NCBI RefSeq assembly: GCF_000710615.1
Contig: NZ_JDTH01000011.1
Coordinates: 1-64,000, forward strand
Direction: 5' to 3'
Length of the DNA stretch: 64,000 nucleotides
From: Haladaptatus cibarius D43
GTDB lineage: Archaea > Halobacteriota > Halobacteria > Halobacteriales > Haladaptataceae
Below, piece by piece: positions 1 through 9,653 of this stretch (positions are counted from its first letter, which is position 1; every line of letters begins with the position of its first letter). Made by a program: the position numbers and the translations under genes. A model generated the notes under the pieces. That model made no database searches. It was not told where the DNA came from and saw nothing but the letters and a program-made list of their open reading frames with translations.

Positions 1-2101
1 CGAACGCCTCTTGGGTCGGTGCGTAGACCGTTAATACGCCGTGCGTGAGGTCATTATATTCGAGTGGAATACTCAACACCGATAGATAGTCGCGAGAGAT
101 GGCGTCCTTACTCCACTGTTCGTCGCGGAGACTGGCTGCGACGTTGGGTATCATCGTCACATCGCCAGTGGCCGCGGTTTGTCCAGCAGGCTCTGTATTA
201 GATCTAGCGACGGAGAATGTTTGACTATCTAGATATCCCTGTTCGGTTCCTGCCCAAGCACGTGGTTCGACGGTGTCTGTCGTCGGATCGACTGTCCCGA
301 TCCAGGCGAATCGAAACCGATCATCAGTGGTCAAGAGCTCACAAACTGTATAGTCAATTTCCTCTCCCGTTTCTGCTTGGACGACGGCTTGATCGATTTC
401 TCGAATTGTCTCGTTGATTCGATTCAGGGCGGTTAGTTGCTCGTTTTGTTGTTGCAGTGTCCGATCTTGTTCCCGGAGTCGTGATTCTCGCATGATGCGG
501 TCAAGGGCTGCCTCAGCGGTAGCCGCAAGCAAGTCGGCCAGTTCTCGAGTCACGTCGTCGAAGACCCCGACTTCGTTTGAGCCCGCGATGAACACACCAT
601 GATTGCCGAGTGGAATGTAGATTGCACTTCGGAGGTCAGTTGCCCGGTTTTCGAGCCGATCTGCCTCGTGCACGTCATCAAAAAACAGTACCTTGTCCTC
701 GACGAAACTGTAACTGGGAAGGGTTTTACCGTCAGCGTGCACAGTCGGGAGGGGTCCGTTCAGCATTTTCATTGTGCCTGAGTGTGCTGCAGGTCGGAGA
801 TTGTTGGCATCCGCATCGAAGAGATAGACCGCACTTGCATCCAAATTAAGGACGCCGGGTGTATCATCAACAATGTGTTGTCCAATTTCCTGTTGGGTTT
901 CCGCGTAGAGGTAATCTCGGGCCGTTTCGTGGAGGGTTGCAAGTGCCTCTTCGCGTTGCTTGCGTTTCGTGATATCCCGACAACTGAACAGAAGTGTACC
1001 ATCCTGAATCGAAACTTCCCGAATGTTAACTAAGAGCGTGTGCTCACGACCAGCCTTGTCGGTTGCAGTGCATTCGATGTTCTTGAGAACGCCGTTTTCT
1101 GCGAGTTCGTCACGGTCAAAGAGGTCTTTACCGAGGAGGTCATCGATGGTTCCACGCTCACGAATCTCCTCGGCTGTGTAACCGAAAATGAAGTGCACAT
1201 TCGGACAGACGTAGGTGTACTCTCCACTTTCGTCCGTGATGAGGACGGTATCAGTCATATTGTTGAGCGTGACGCGATGAAGTTCTTCGGATTGCCGGAG
1301 ATTCCGCTCGAGATCAACCCGTTCAGTGATGTCAACGCCCTCAATAACGATTGAGACAAGTTCCCCGCGTTCGTCCTCAACCGGACGCACGGAGAGATCA
1401 ATAACGCGCGGATTCTCGATGTGGGGTGGCTGTGGGACAACGACGTTACCGAACACACCGTCGAGTGCATTCTCCACAATTTGGTGTATTTCCGCCTCCG
1501 TTGTATCGGACTGTGACCACCACGGAAGGGTCCAGAATGACTCACCGATGATTGTATCGACGTCTTCGTCAATCATCTCTCGTGCCGTTTGGTTCACGCG
1601 GACAAGCGCGCCATCCGGATCAAGTACCCACGTTGCTGTCCGTGAATCGTTGAAGATTGCATCGAACTGTCTGGCACGATCTCGCTGCGTAGCCGTTCGT
1701 TGTATCGATCGGACTGCCTGTTCAGTTCGATCCAACAGGTCTTTTTCTAGTTGCTCAGTTGACTCTGTCACTGCGACGTAATCCGTAACTCCCGCTCGGA
1801 TTGCCTCACTGGCAATGGCTTCACTACCGGAATCAGTGCCAATAATCACAGGAAAAGTAGTAGTTTCGTTGCGAATCTCTTGAAGCAGTTCGAGTCCGGT
1901 TGTCTCGTCGAGTGTATATTCGCTGATGAGACAATCCATTTTTCGATTTCGGAATCTGATAAGAGCTTCTGCTTTGGTTTGAACTCTCTGCACAGTTGCG
2001 TCAGTCCGTGTTTCGAGCGTCGCTGCGAATTGCGTAATCCACTCACTTGTCCCGACGAGCAAAACGGTCGACGAATCAAGGATGGTAGGGAGAGTCGCCA
2101 T
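1..2101 (-). CDS. Bat-like sensor/regulator with degenerate receiver, two PAS and GAF domains (3' end outside window)
   Basis: An open frame of 700 codons reads leftwards from ATG at 2101 and runs off the window, so the C-terminus is missing. Domains in order: receiver-like fold (about 10-125), PAS (about 145-265), PAS (about 270-385), GAF (about 390-535), a short coiled coil (about 535-560) and a second GAF that is cut. This is the usual plan of haloarchaeal bacterio-opsin-activator-like proteins, which normally end in an HTH_10 domain, or of PAS/GAF histidine kinases; the missing end decides which. The receiver lacks the N-terminal acidic pair (it reads VLLVGTSEW), and the usual phospho-acceptor context SDY is SEY at residues 60-62. 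It therefore probably cannot be phosphorylated in the normal way. It lies divergent to the MFS gene. Cytosolic; input signal unknown. Confidence 0.85.
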   Translation of the reverse strand, partial: MATLPTILDSSTVLLVGTSEWITQFAATLETRTDATVQRVQTKAEALIRFRNRKMDCLISEYTLDETTGLELLQEIRNETTTFPVIIGTDSGSEAIASEAIRAGVTDYVAVTESTEQLEKDLLDRTEQAVRSIQRTATQRDRARQFDAIFNDSRTATWVLDPDGALVRVNQTAREMIDEDVDTIIGESFWTLPWWSQSDTTEAEIHQIVENALDGVFGNVVVPQPPHIENPRVIDLSVRPVEDERGELVSIVIEGVDITERVDLERNLRQSEELHRVTLNNMTDTVLITDESGEYTYVCPNVHFIFGYTAEEIRERGTIDDLLGKDLFDRDELAENGVLKNIECTATDKAGREHTLLVNIREVSIQDGTLLFSCRDITKRKQREEALATLHETARDYLYAETQQEIGQHIVDDTPGVLNLDASAVYLFDADANNLRPAAHSGTMKMLNGPLPTVHADGKTLPSYSFVEDKVLFFDDVHEADRLENRATDLRSAIYIPLGNHGVFIAGSNEVGVFDDVTRELADLLAATAEAALDRIMRESRLREQDRTLQQQNEQLTALNRINETIREIDQAVVQAETGEEIDYTVCELLTTDDRFRFAWIGTVDPTTDTVEPRAWAGTEQGYLDSQTFSVARSNTEPAGQTAATGDVTMIPNVAASLRDEQWSKDAISRDYLSVLSIPLEYNDLTHGVLTVYAPTQEAF

Positions 2102-2352
2102 TATTCGATACCCGAGAACCAGCAGAAATACGGCCTGATGCCATATCGGAGTCGTTTCCAGCTCTGGTGCTGTACAGTATTGAAATCAATGCTCATTGCT
2201 AGTTAATCATCAAACCTGCGAAGGATAAAGCTGTTTGCTATATAACCCCCAGAGACAATAAGAGCGGTACATTATATAGAAACAATACGGGAATCTCCAC
2301 AGTCGAACGTACATTCCTGATTGCGGCGTACTACCAACTACTCTTTCAATAA

Positions 2353-3585
2353 ATGACAATTCGAACCAAAAACACAAAGAAAGATGACACCACCACCAAA
2401 GAATCGGAACAGAGTAGCCAATCGACGTGGGGACTCGTCGCTGGTGCAAGTCTCATCTCGACAGGGCTGGCCGCCTATGAAATCGTTCCAGCAAGTGTTA
2501 CCCCGCTCATTCGTGACTCACTGAATATTGGCCCGACAATCGCAGGGTTTCTTGTCGGGATTATGTTCGGCACTGCGGTAATCGCAAGCCTTCCCGTCGG
2601 TGCTATCCTTGATCGGACGAACACCAGGAAAGCAATGGCATTTGCTGTCATTATATTATTCATTGCTGGGGTATGGGGGTGGATGGCTGGGCGGAGCGGT
2701 GACTATCGAGCGGTCATCGCCTCACGAGCTGTTGGCGGCGTTGCGTACGTCGTCGTTTGGAATGCAGGAATCGATATCGTTAGTCGGTCCGTTGAGGAAT
2801 CCCGGCGAGCGACCGCTGTTGGCGTGTTCACTGCTAGCGGGCCGATCGGATTCGCACTCGGACAGGGGGCAGGTCCACTCATCGCGGCGTGGTTCGGCTG
2901 GCCAGCGATTTTCCTCGCCTTCAATGGTATTGCCCTCGTTGGGTTAGTCCTATTTTGGCCGACAAGCCGTGGCCTCGGACACAGCAGCGGTGACGCGCCG
3001 TCACTGGCTGAGTTCGGTGACGTTCTTCGAAACAAAAATGTCTGGCTCGTCGGTGGACTCGGCTTTATCGGGTATTCATTGTATTTATTTGTCAATAGTT
3101 GGGGCTCTTCGTATCTGACCGAAGAGGTTGGACTGTCGTTAGCGCTTAGCGGATTGCTCGTTGCGGTGTTCCCAGCGGTTGGTATCCTTGCTAGAATGAG
3201 TAGCGGAGCGCTCTCTGATCGGCTGTTCGGCGGTCAACGACAACCGATCGTGCTCGGATCTTTCTTCATTACGGCACCACTCGTCGTCGGATTTACGCAC
3301 CTTCAGTCACTTGCTGTCCTCGTTGCGATGTTGCTTATTGCAGGCTTCGCGATTCAGCTCACGCTTGGTCTGTCGTTCACGTACGTCCGGGAACTGGTTA
3401 ATCCACGGGTCGCCGCAACAGCAGTGGCATTCCAGACAAGTGTCGGGCTCGCTGGTGCCTTCATCGCCCCAATCGCCGGTGGTGCCGTTGTCGACATCGC
3501 TGGTTTCGATACCGCGTTCCTCGTGGCAGGGGGTCTCGCAGCTCTTGGTGTCGCGTTAGCGTGGTGCGCCCCGGAACCAGCTTAA
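2353..3585 (+). CDS. MFS transporter
   Basis: A 410-residue major facilitator superfamily protein. After a polar 30-residue N-terminus there are about 12 hydrophobic segments. The loop after segment 2 carries the MFS signature region (GAILDRTNTRKAM), and a related loop (GALSDRLFGG) lies between segments 8 and 9, so both halves of the fold are present and the length is normal. MFS proteins exchange small solutes across the membrane using ion gradients; the substrate cannot be read here. The N-terminal half resembles nitrate/nitrite and sugar-phosphate type MFS proteins, but I do not assign a substrate. ATG at 2353 follows an AT-rich leader. It is divergent from the Bat-like sensor, which may regulate it (inference). 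Confidence 0.9.
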   Translation: MTIRTKNTKKDDTTTKESEQSSQSTWGLVAGASLISTGLAAYEIVPASVTPLIRDSLNIGPTIAGFLVGIMFGTAVIASLPVGAILDRTNTRKAMAFAVIILFIAGVWGWMAGRSGDYRAVIASRAVGGVAYVVVWNAGIDIVSRSVEESRRATAVGVFTASGPIGFALGQGAGPLIAAWFGWPAIFLAFNGIALVGLVLFWPTSRGLGHSSGDAPSLAEFGDVLRNKNVWLVGGLGFIGYSLYLFVNSWGSSYLTEEVGLSLALSGLLVAVFPAVGILARMSSGALSDRLFGGQRQPIVLGSFFITAPLVVGFTHLQSLAVLVAMLLIAGFAIQLTLGLSFTYVRELVNPRVAATAVAFQTSVGLAGAFIAPIAGGAVVDIAGFDTAFLVAGGLAALGVALAWCAPEPA

Positions 3586-4018
3586 CTCCGGTACAGCGGA
3601 TTGAACCTAACCCAATAATAATTTCGTCCGGACAAGCACGCCAGCGAACACATGAACTGTATATTCGATGTATTTGATGGAGGTGCGAATGGCATTCGTA
3701 TTGATAGTGTCTCCAGTGCACAGCTGGTGACGAATCTCAAGATTGATTGGTTGATGTGAGTGAACATGAGGGATTTAATACTCGTCGACTATGCATTCTC
3801 ATCCGCGACTTTTTCGGGGGTGAGCACGAGTGAGGAGCATGCTTGCCGGTCTAGTTAATGCGGTATACCTCAGGAACAAATTAGGTTGCTCGCTACACCT
3901 TTTGGATTGTTCAGCTCGGCTCAAGTCGATGATCCGCACACAGTTGTCGTTCGACAATTATTGTCCTACGACAACCGAATTTTCATTCTGGTTCTCCTCC
4001 GAGAGTAATACAGTGATC
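3586..4018. other. Intergenic stretch without a recognisable gene
   Basis: About 430 bases between the MFS gene and the YeiH remnant. No frame shows protein-like composition or a recognised motif, and no convincing hairpin or RNA was seen. Confidence 0.5.
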
Positions 4019-5037
4019 GACGCCAACCACGTCTCCGAAGCGCTCTCCCAGTGGTGAACAACCCTCGAAAGTGGCTGGCAGGCAGTTCTGTTGGGCTTGC
4101 TCGCACTCATCGTCGTCTCTCTTGGTGTTCCGATCCCCTAGTGATCGAATGAAGCGAACACTCTTCCCCGAACTCGCGTTCCTCCTCATGATTGGACTCG
4201 CCGGACGGCTCGTCGCCTCCATCATCCCAGTGAACCACCTCATCGTCACGATCGGTCTGGGGCTCGTCATCGGGAATCTGTACGGGATTCCGGACTGGGT
4301 GCGGACCGCCGTCGGTACGCATAAGCTCTGGCTCGAGGTTGACATCGTCGTCATGGGTGCGAGTGTGGCGCTTGACCGTGTTATCGCGGCCGGTTCGACG
4401 ATTCTCCTGCTCGTCGCCGCTACCGTTGCGACGACGATCATCACCGTTGAGGTTCTAGCACGGATCGTTTTCGCCATTCAGGAGGAAACCGGGTCGCTCC
4501 TCGCCGCCGGATCGGGTGTCTGTGGCGTGTCGGCTGTCGTCGCAATTGCCGAGAGCATCGCCGCTGACAATAGCCGTATCGCGTATGCCGCTGCGACCGT
4601 TCTCCTCTTCGACGCGACGCCCCTCTTCGTTTATCCCCTCGTCGGCCATACTCTCGGACTTTCTGATACTGTCTTCGGCATCTGGGCCGGCCCTACGATG
4701 TTCAGCACCGGCCCTGTCACTGCCGCTGGCTTTCCGTTCTCAAACACCGCTGGCCAGTGGGCGTTGCTCGTGAAACTCACCCGAAACGCGCTCATTGGAC
4801 TCGTCGCTATCGCTTACGCCCTCTACTACGCCCGGAAAATGGACGATACCAAAGACAATCACAGCGGACGATGGGACTGCTGAAAGCGCTGTCAGCTGGC
4901 GATTCCTCTGGGAGACGTTCCCGATCGCCTTTCTCTCCGTAATGATCGTCGTGGCCGCTCGAAATTCCTCAAAAGCAGTCTTATCACTGGAGGCCAACAC
5001 TCGGACAGTATGCTGTCGAATTGTTGTTCGAATTTGA
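4019..5037 (+). pseudogene. Decayed YeiH-family (putative sulfate exporter) membrane protein
   Basis: The central 4149-4860 frame has a run of membrane segments typical of the YeiH/UPF0324 family (VTIGLGLVIGN, GSGVCGVSAVVAIAESI, TVLLFDATPLFVYPLVGH, WAGPTMFSTGPV). The family N-terminus is in another frame and interrupted: SEALSQW is followed by a TGA at 4055-4057, then the frame continues TTLESGWQAVLLGLLALIVV and stops again near 4140. The C-terminus (SWRFLWETFPIAFLSVMIVV) is also out of frame with the centre, in the frame that ends at 5037. At least one nonsense codon and two frameshifts are needed to explain this, so the gene is not functional as one protein. A shortened protein from ATG 4149 could be made but would lack both ends. 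Confidence 0.8.
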
Positions 5038-5140
5038 AATGTTTAGAACACTAGTGACGGTGAACTGCTCTTGGTACCGCTAACGCGATATGAGTGCGAA
5101 TTTGTGGGAGATTATCCAAACAATCACACTCACCGGACGT

Positions 5141-5395
5141 CTATTCTTCCCTGTTTAATTGGTTTAATACGTCGTCTCGGACTTCATCTGCGGAATCGTA
5201 TGCTTTCTTGTCGGCTGAGCTCAGCACTTTTTCGATGGATTGTGTGCCATCCACTGATTCAACTTCGTGACCGCCGTAGGTGGAAATCAATTCATTGCTT
5301 GTCACTGGATAGTCTAATTCTTCGAGGCGCTCATCAAAATCGCCAAGTTCACCGCCTTCTGCTCGCTCCTCAATCGGGGATCGATCATCACTCAT
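5141..5395 (-). CDS. DUF5789 family protein
   Basis: An 84-residue acidic protein matching the haloarchaeal DUF5789 pattern: a charged N-terminus, a segment of the type LDERLEELDYPVTSNELI, a glycine turn (STYGGHEVE), then SADEVRDDVLNQL near the end. The family is abundant in haloarchaea, usually several copies per genome, and has no known biochemical role. There are no membrane segments or signal peptide, so it is cytosolic. It stands alone, with 112 bases to the HTH_10 gene upstream on the same strand. Assignment is from memory of the family pattern. Confidence 0.85.
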   Translation of the reverse strand: MSDDRSPIEERAEGGELGDFDERLEELDYPVTSNELISTYGGHEVESVDGTQSIEKVLSSADKKAYDSADEVRDDVLNQLNREE

Positions 5396-5507
5396 ACGAC
5401 TATGTTAGAGTCGCGAACCGGAATAAGATGGTGGCTGATTCATCGGATAAGTGGCAGCGAAAATTAAGAAAATATAAGAGAGCGTGACATGGTGCAATGA
5501 GCGTGAA

Positions 5508-6188
5508 TTACTTTTTATCTGGGTCGTTGGCTCCCTGCCCGAGGATAAGTGCGTTTTCGACGAGACTGCCATGCCCGCGCCGTAAGCGTTCGGAAACCGC
5601 TTGATGTGAGACCCCTAATTCGTCAGCGAGATCGTTGGCTGTTGCGTTGCGAGGGACGTTATAATAACCAGCTTCGTAGGCAAGCGTTAGTGTGTCTTGT
5701 TGCTCATCAGTGAGTCCAAACCGTCCTTGCCGACTCTCCTCTAACTGATAAATGTTCAGAATATCGAGTGTCAAACCATTTTTATCGCAATAGTCGTAGG
5801 TTCGTGACAGTCCGTCTTGATCCGAAAAGATGATGCGAAGGTGCCACTCGCGACCATCACCCATCGCGGCAAGAACTGTCCCCTCTTCTCGTACGATAAT
5901 TTGAATCAACGTTTCGATTTGGTCGATCCATTCCATTTGATAGAGCCATTCGTCCCCCACGTCTGCGAGGAGTTCGATGGTTTCGACACTCGGATCCTCT
6001 TTGAGAATAGTTTCAACTTCATTGCGTGTGTTTTCGTCACTCCGTACCCAGACAAACGGCATGAGACGGTCATCACCATGAGCAACAACCCGCTCAATTT
6101 CGCAGGCGAGTCCACCGAGTTCCGAGAACGACTGGCTGAGTGCGAATTCTACTGCAGGAATCTCGACTTCAGCAACAGTAGCAACCAT
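5508..6188 (-). CDS. HTH_10 (Bat-type) transcriptional regulator
   Basis: A 226-residue protein with the haloarchaeal Bat layout. Residues 1-155 form a bacterio-opsin-activator GAF/HTH-associated domain (segments FVWVRSDEN, RLIFSD-like sheet). Residues about 160-215 form HTH_10: LTDEQQDTLTLAYEAGYYNV, then a helix-turn-helix with ELGVSHQAVSERLRRG. HTH_10 proteins are cytosolic DNA-binding regulators that often respond to light, oxygen or metabolites. The N-terminal domain here has no recognised cofactor motif. No clear target is adjacent: the gene sits between a DUF5789 gene and a lipoprotein gene on the same strand, each more than 100 bases away. Confidence 0.9.
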   Translation of the reverse strand: MVATVAEVEIPAVEFALSQSFSELGGLACEIERVVAHGDDRLMPFVWVRSDENTRNEVETILKEDPSVETIELLADVGDEWLYQMEWIDQIETLIQIIVREEGTVLAAMGDGREWHLRIIFSDQDGLSRTYDYCDKNGLTLDILNIYQLEESRQGRFGLTDEQQDTLTLAYEAGYYNVPRNATANDLADELGVSHQAVSERLRRGHGSLVENALILGQGANDPDKK

Positions 6189-6390
6189 ACTCGCTCAAAT
6201 CATTCACACCACAATAGATTCGTCGATACAGCGGAGATTCAACGAATACACAGCCAAATCAGTGTCCATACTACATGTGTTCCACCCAGTGGTCTGATTG
6301 CGTTTAGAACAGAATTCGAAGTTGGATTACTTGAGACCAACAAAACCGAGATATTACGAGTCGCTCTTGGATCTGCCTTTCAGGGTTGGT

Positions 6391-6786
6391 TTACAGAATC
6401 TTATCTCCACTTGTGGTTACATTCAACTTCTCGATCGTCGTCGAGTTAACGGAATTACTTGCGACAAGCGTCACGTTCTGATGGGCCGGAAGTGAAAGGA
6501 TGACCGTTGTCTGGCCGGAGTCCACACTCGTCGTCTGGAATGTTCGTCCATTTTCTTTAATGACAGTAATCGTTGTCACATTTTTCGCCTCGTCACTAGG
6601 TCGCAACGTAGCCTCTGTTCGGACGCCTGAACCACTCCATGGCTCGGTTGCCGAGACTTGTTTGAACACGGTTGAATCGCTTGTATCTGCTGTAACAACC
6701 GGATCAACTGTAACACAACCACTGAGTGAGAGAGTGAATACCAATATCGTGGCCACACAAATGCGCGTGTAGGAACTCCCGGACAT
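6391..6786 (-). CDS. Putative lipoprotein, unknown function
   Basis: A 131-residue protein with a signal peptide and a lipobox (LSLSGC, Cys about residue 24), so it is likely exported and lipid-anchored on the outer face of the membrane. The mature part is Ser/Thr-rich with alternating beta-strand pattern (TTITVIKENGRTF, TTVILSLPAHQNVTLVAS), suggesting a small beta-sandwich. No family is recognised. It lies upstream of and in the same direction as the HTH_10 regulator, with about 200 bases between, so an operon is not evident. Confidence 0.7.
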   Translation of the reverse strand: MSGSSYTRICVATILVFTLSLSGCVTVDPVVTADTSDSTVFKQVSATEPWSGSGVRTEATLRPSDEAKNVTTITVIKENGRTFQTTSVDSGQTTVILSLPAHQNVTLVASNSVNSTTIEKLNVTTSGDKIL

Positions 6787-6983
6787 ACAATATCCTCATA
6801 GCGAATACGAAAAAGAATTCGCCTTGCGAACGCGGTTGAGCAGTGTAATCAATAAAGAAAGTATTTCACCGAAATTTATTAATGGACGATATTTACGTTT
6901 TATTGCATTCTAGTATGGCACAATCGTGTGAATACTGGAGGTGCAAGGCCATCGACTAAATGAATGCGAATTTTGTACTTCGT

Positions 6984-7181
6984 ATGGTCACTAGTAGACC
7001 GCCGAAATGGGAGTACAAGACGCTCGAACCGCCAAAAGGGCTAACCAAACGAGAAACGATTGACCCGACAGCAGAACTCAACAGACTTGGGGACGAGGGA
7101 TGGGAACTCACCGACACGCTCGATTACGATAAAGGAGGGACGAAACTCCTCCTATTTAAGCGCCCAGTGTACGATGACTGA
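6984..7181 (+). CDS. DUF4177 domain protein (module 1)
   Basis: A small protein (65 residues from ATG 6984) with the DUF4177 pattern: KWEYKTLEPP at the start, then LNRLGDEGWELTDTL and a closing strand GGTKLLLFKRP. DUF4177 proteins are small soluble beta-alpha-beta proteins of unknown role. ATG 6984 was chosen because it aligns residue for residue with the start of the paralogue at 9298-9552, with eight residues before the shared Trp. ATG 6960 would add eight residues. The end overlaps the start of the membrane-protein gene by 8 bases, which implies translational coupling. A near-identical arrangement is repeated at 8252-9552 on the other strand. Confidence 0.8.
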   Translation: MVTSRPPKWEYKTLEPPKGLTKRETIDPTAELNRLGDEGWELTDTLDYDKGGTKLLLFKRPVYDD

Positions 7182-8175
7182 AACTGATCTCTCGACGCCG
7201 AATACGCTTCGTGAACGCACAGACGTGAACAAGTATCTGTTCTGGATGCTTCTCAGTGCCAACCGATGGTTCATCGTCGGCGGACTAGCAGCCGTGGTCT
7301 TCATCGCATTCGTGAGCTTCGGCATTCTCAAACCGGTTTCGTTACAAGCAACCATGGAGACGAGCGACATGGTTGAGACAGTATTCTCGGGACTGGTCGG
7401 TGCAATCATCACCAGTACTACGCTTGTCGTCTCAATCAATCAGTTGGTGCTCTCCCAAGAGATTGGGTCGCTCGGCACACAACGAAGCCGAATGGACGTG
7501 ACGATGGACTTCTACCAGAATACGGACGAACTACTCGGAACGACCAAGCCTGCTGATCCGGCAGCGTTACTCTACGCACTCATTGAGACGAGTGCGCAAC
7601 GAGCACACACACTTCGAGAAACTATCTCCGAGAACGAAAATACAGATCTTCGTGCGAACATATTCGCGTACGTCGAAGATCTTGAAGAGAACGCTGAGAC
7701 AGCAAAAGAAGAACTCGACGGCGCCGATTTCGGTTCGTTCACTGTTGTTTCACCAGCGTTGGACTTCAATTACGCGCGAAAGATGCACGACATTCGGCGT
7801 CTCGGTCAACAGTATCGGGAGGATCTCAATCAAGAAGAATACGGAGCGGTCAGAGAGATGCTAGAAGCCGTCACGATGTTCGGTCCCGTTCGGGAGTACA
7901 TCAAAGTATTGTACCTCCAGTGGGCACTCGTAAAACTATCACGAGCAATTCTGTATGCGTCGATTCCGGCGCTCATCATCGCGGGCGGCATCGTTGTCTT
8001 CGTTGATCCGACAACGTTTCCAGGAACGTTCTTAGGAGTTAACAACATCCTCTGGGTCGTCAGCGCTGGCTTCACAATCGCTATTTCACCGTTCTTGGTG
8101 TTTATCGCCTACGTTCTTCGACTCGCGACGCTCGCAAAACAGACACTCACGGTCGGCCCGCTCGTACTCAGTTAA
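7174..8175 (+). CDS. Four-helix integral membrane protein of unknown function (module 1)
   Basis: 333 residues from ATG 7174, which lies inside the end of the DUF4177 gene. Two membrane segments lie near the N-terminus (about residues 28-55 and 65-95, including GLVGAIITSTTLVVSINQLV), then a long soluble helical domain of about 150 residues, rich in Glu and Arg, and two more membrane segments near the C-terminus. The motif QLVLSQEIGSLGTQR just after helix 2 is conserved in the paralogue (QLVLSQENGPLGEQR). This topology, with a cytoplasmic or external helical domain framed by two hairpins, resembles bestrophin-like or stator-like proteins only in outline; no family is assigned. The pairing with DUF4177 suggests a two-component membrane complex (inference). 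Confidence 0.8.
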   Translation: MTETDLSTPNTLRERTDVNKYLFWMLLSANRWFIVGGLAAVVFIAFVSFGILKPVSLQATMETSDMVETVFSGLVGAIITSTTLVVSINQLVLSQEIGSLGTQRSRMDVTMDFYQNTDELLGTTKPADPAALLYALIETSAQRAHTLRETISENENTDLRANIFAYVEDLEENAETAKEELDGADFGSFTVVSPALDFNYARKMHDIRRLGQQYREDLNQEEYGAVREMLEAVTMFGPVREYIKVLYLQWALVKLSRAILYASIPALIIAGGIVVFVDPTTFPGTFLGVNNILWVVSAGFTIAISPFLVFIAYVLRLATLAKQTLTVGPLVLS

Positions 8176-8251
8176 ACGACTGGAGTTCACCCGAACTCCC
8201 ATACCGGGGGTAGAATCGAATTCGACGACTGACGGATCGATTCGCAATCGA

Positions 8252-9301
8252 CTACCGTTGTGAATCCCGGAGAATCAGCGGTTCGATCGCGAGGGTTCGC
8301 TTTGCGATAGTGACGATACGTAATACGTACGACGTGAACAGTAAGAACGGAAGCAATGTCACTGTGAATGCAGCACCAATCACTACGGTCATGTGTGCAA
8401 TCCCAAACGTCGTACCGGGGAGTGTGCTCCCTTCGACAGTCATAAGCATGACGCCCGCCACAACCAGTGCCGGAATTGCAGCGTAGAGAATCATCTGAGA
8501 GAGACTCACCAGTGCCCACTCGAAGTACAGCGTTTTCACGTGTTCCCTCGCTGGGCCAAACAGCGAGAGTGCTGTTTTCAGTTCGTTGAGGCGGGTGTTT
8601 TCCGGTTCACCAAGATCCTCTTCGTGTTCGTGTGCGAGGCGTTCGACTTGGTAGATCTTCCAGCCGTAGTTGTAGTTGAGGGCAGCAAAGAGGACGTCGA
8701 AGCTACCGAATTTTGCACCTTCAAGTTGCTCCCGAACCGTCTCGGAGTTTCCGATGACGCTCTCGGTGAACTCGTTGACCTCCCACTGCAGTTGATCGCT
8801 ATCGATGTCGCTCAAGCCGTCGCGCACTGCGTTCGCCCGTTGTTCGGCCACGTCGACGAGTTCCCGGAGAAACGCGGATGGATCAGCCGGACTCGGCGCA
8901 CCAATCAGTTCCTCGGCGTAATCGCGGAAGTCCATCGAGTTCTCCATTCGCTCCCGTTGTTCACCGAGCGGTCCATTCTCTTGGGAGAGCACTAACTGCC
9001 CGATCGTTACAACGAGCGTGACACCAGTGATGATCGCGCCGAGCATCGCGGAGAACATCGTCTCGATCGAGTCCCCCGACCGGAGTTGCGGAACCAGTGC
9101 TGGCGGCAGAATCGTCACAGCGACGACGAACAGTACAAACACTGCGAGTGCTAACACAGCAGTGACGGACAACCGATTTGCGGCGAGCAGCAGCCAGATT
9201 TTCAATCGGCTTTCGTTCGCCCGTTCACGCATCGTGTTCGCCGTACTGACGTCAATATCCGTATCGACGTTCGGTCCCGGACTGTCGGCTTCGGTGCTCA
9301 T
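8252..9301 (-). CDS. Four-helix integral membrane protein of unknown function (module 2, paralogue)
   Basis: 349 residues and clearly homologous to the product of 7174-8175 over the full length. Shared stretches include NTMRERA, the pair SGDSIETMFSAMLGAIITG, the motif QLVLSQENGPLGEQR, MDFRDYAEELIG and the C-terminal hairpin (LLPFLLFTSYVLRIVTIAKR). It has the same four-helix topology and a slightly longer acidic N-terminus. The start ATG at 9301 overlaps the DUF4177 stop by four bases (ATGA), so translation is coupled. It converges tail to tail with module 1, with 76 bases between the stop codons. Function unknown. Confidence 0.8.
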   Translation of the reverse strand: MSTEADSPGPNVDTDIDVSTANTMRERANESRLKIWLLLAANRLSVTAVLALAVFVLFVVAVTILPPALVPQLRSGDSIETMFSAMLGAIITGVTLVVTIGQLVLSQENGPLGEQRERMENSMDFRDYAEELIGAPSPADPSAFLRELVDVAEQRANAVRDGLSDIDSDQLQWEVNEFTESVIGNSETVREQLEGAKFGSFDVLFAALNYNYGWKIYQVERLAHEHEEDLGEPENTRLNELKTALSLFGPAREHVKTLYFEWALVSLSQMILYAAIPALVVAGVMLMTVEGSTLPGTTFGIAHMTVVIGAAFTVTLLPFLLFTSYVLRIVTIAKRTLAIEPLILRDSQR

Positions 9302-9552
9302 GGGAGCTCTCCTCTGTTGGCGTCGTCGGCTTCATCCATTTCGTTGCCATTGTCGGTACTTGAGCCGACGAGACGCTCGAAGACTAGATACTTAGTTCCA
9401 CCACCGGTGTAGTCGATTGTATTGACTAGCCGCCATCCTTCTACGGCGAGTTCGTTCAGCTCTGTTTTCGGGTCTTCGGACTCTTTTTTCGTTTCTCCAC
9501 GCGGTACTCTAAGCGTCTCGTACTCCCAGCGGTCGATCTCTGTCTCACTCAT
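9298..9552 (-). CDS. DUF4177 domain protein (module 2)
   Basis: 84 residues from ATG 9552; two in-frame TTG codons lie just upstream. DUF4177 features: RWEYETLRVP, LNELAVEGWRLVNTIDYTGG, TKYLVFERLVG, then a 20-residue acidic, Asn/Asp-rich tail that the module 1 paralogue lacks. It is the first gene of a two-gene unit with the membrane protein at 8252-9301. Soluble; biochemical role unknown. Confidence 0.8.
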   Translation of the reverse strand: MSETEIDRWEYETLRVPRGETKKESEDPKTELNELAVEGWRLVNTIDYTGGGTKYLVFERLVGSSTDNGNEMDEADDANRGELP

Positions 9553-9653
9553 CAACAACCTCTTCGCTTTGTCAATGAATAATAGTGTTCCTTATTGGCG
9601 CCGCGCGTGTTGCGCTCAATCGAAACTGTTGTCACACCGCTATTTGTTTTCGA

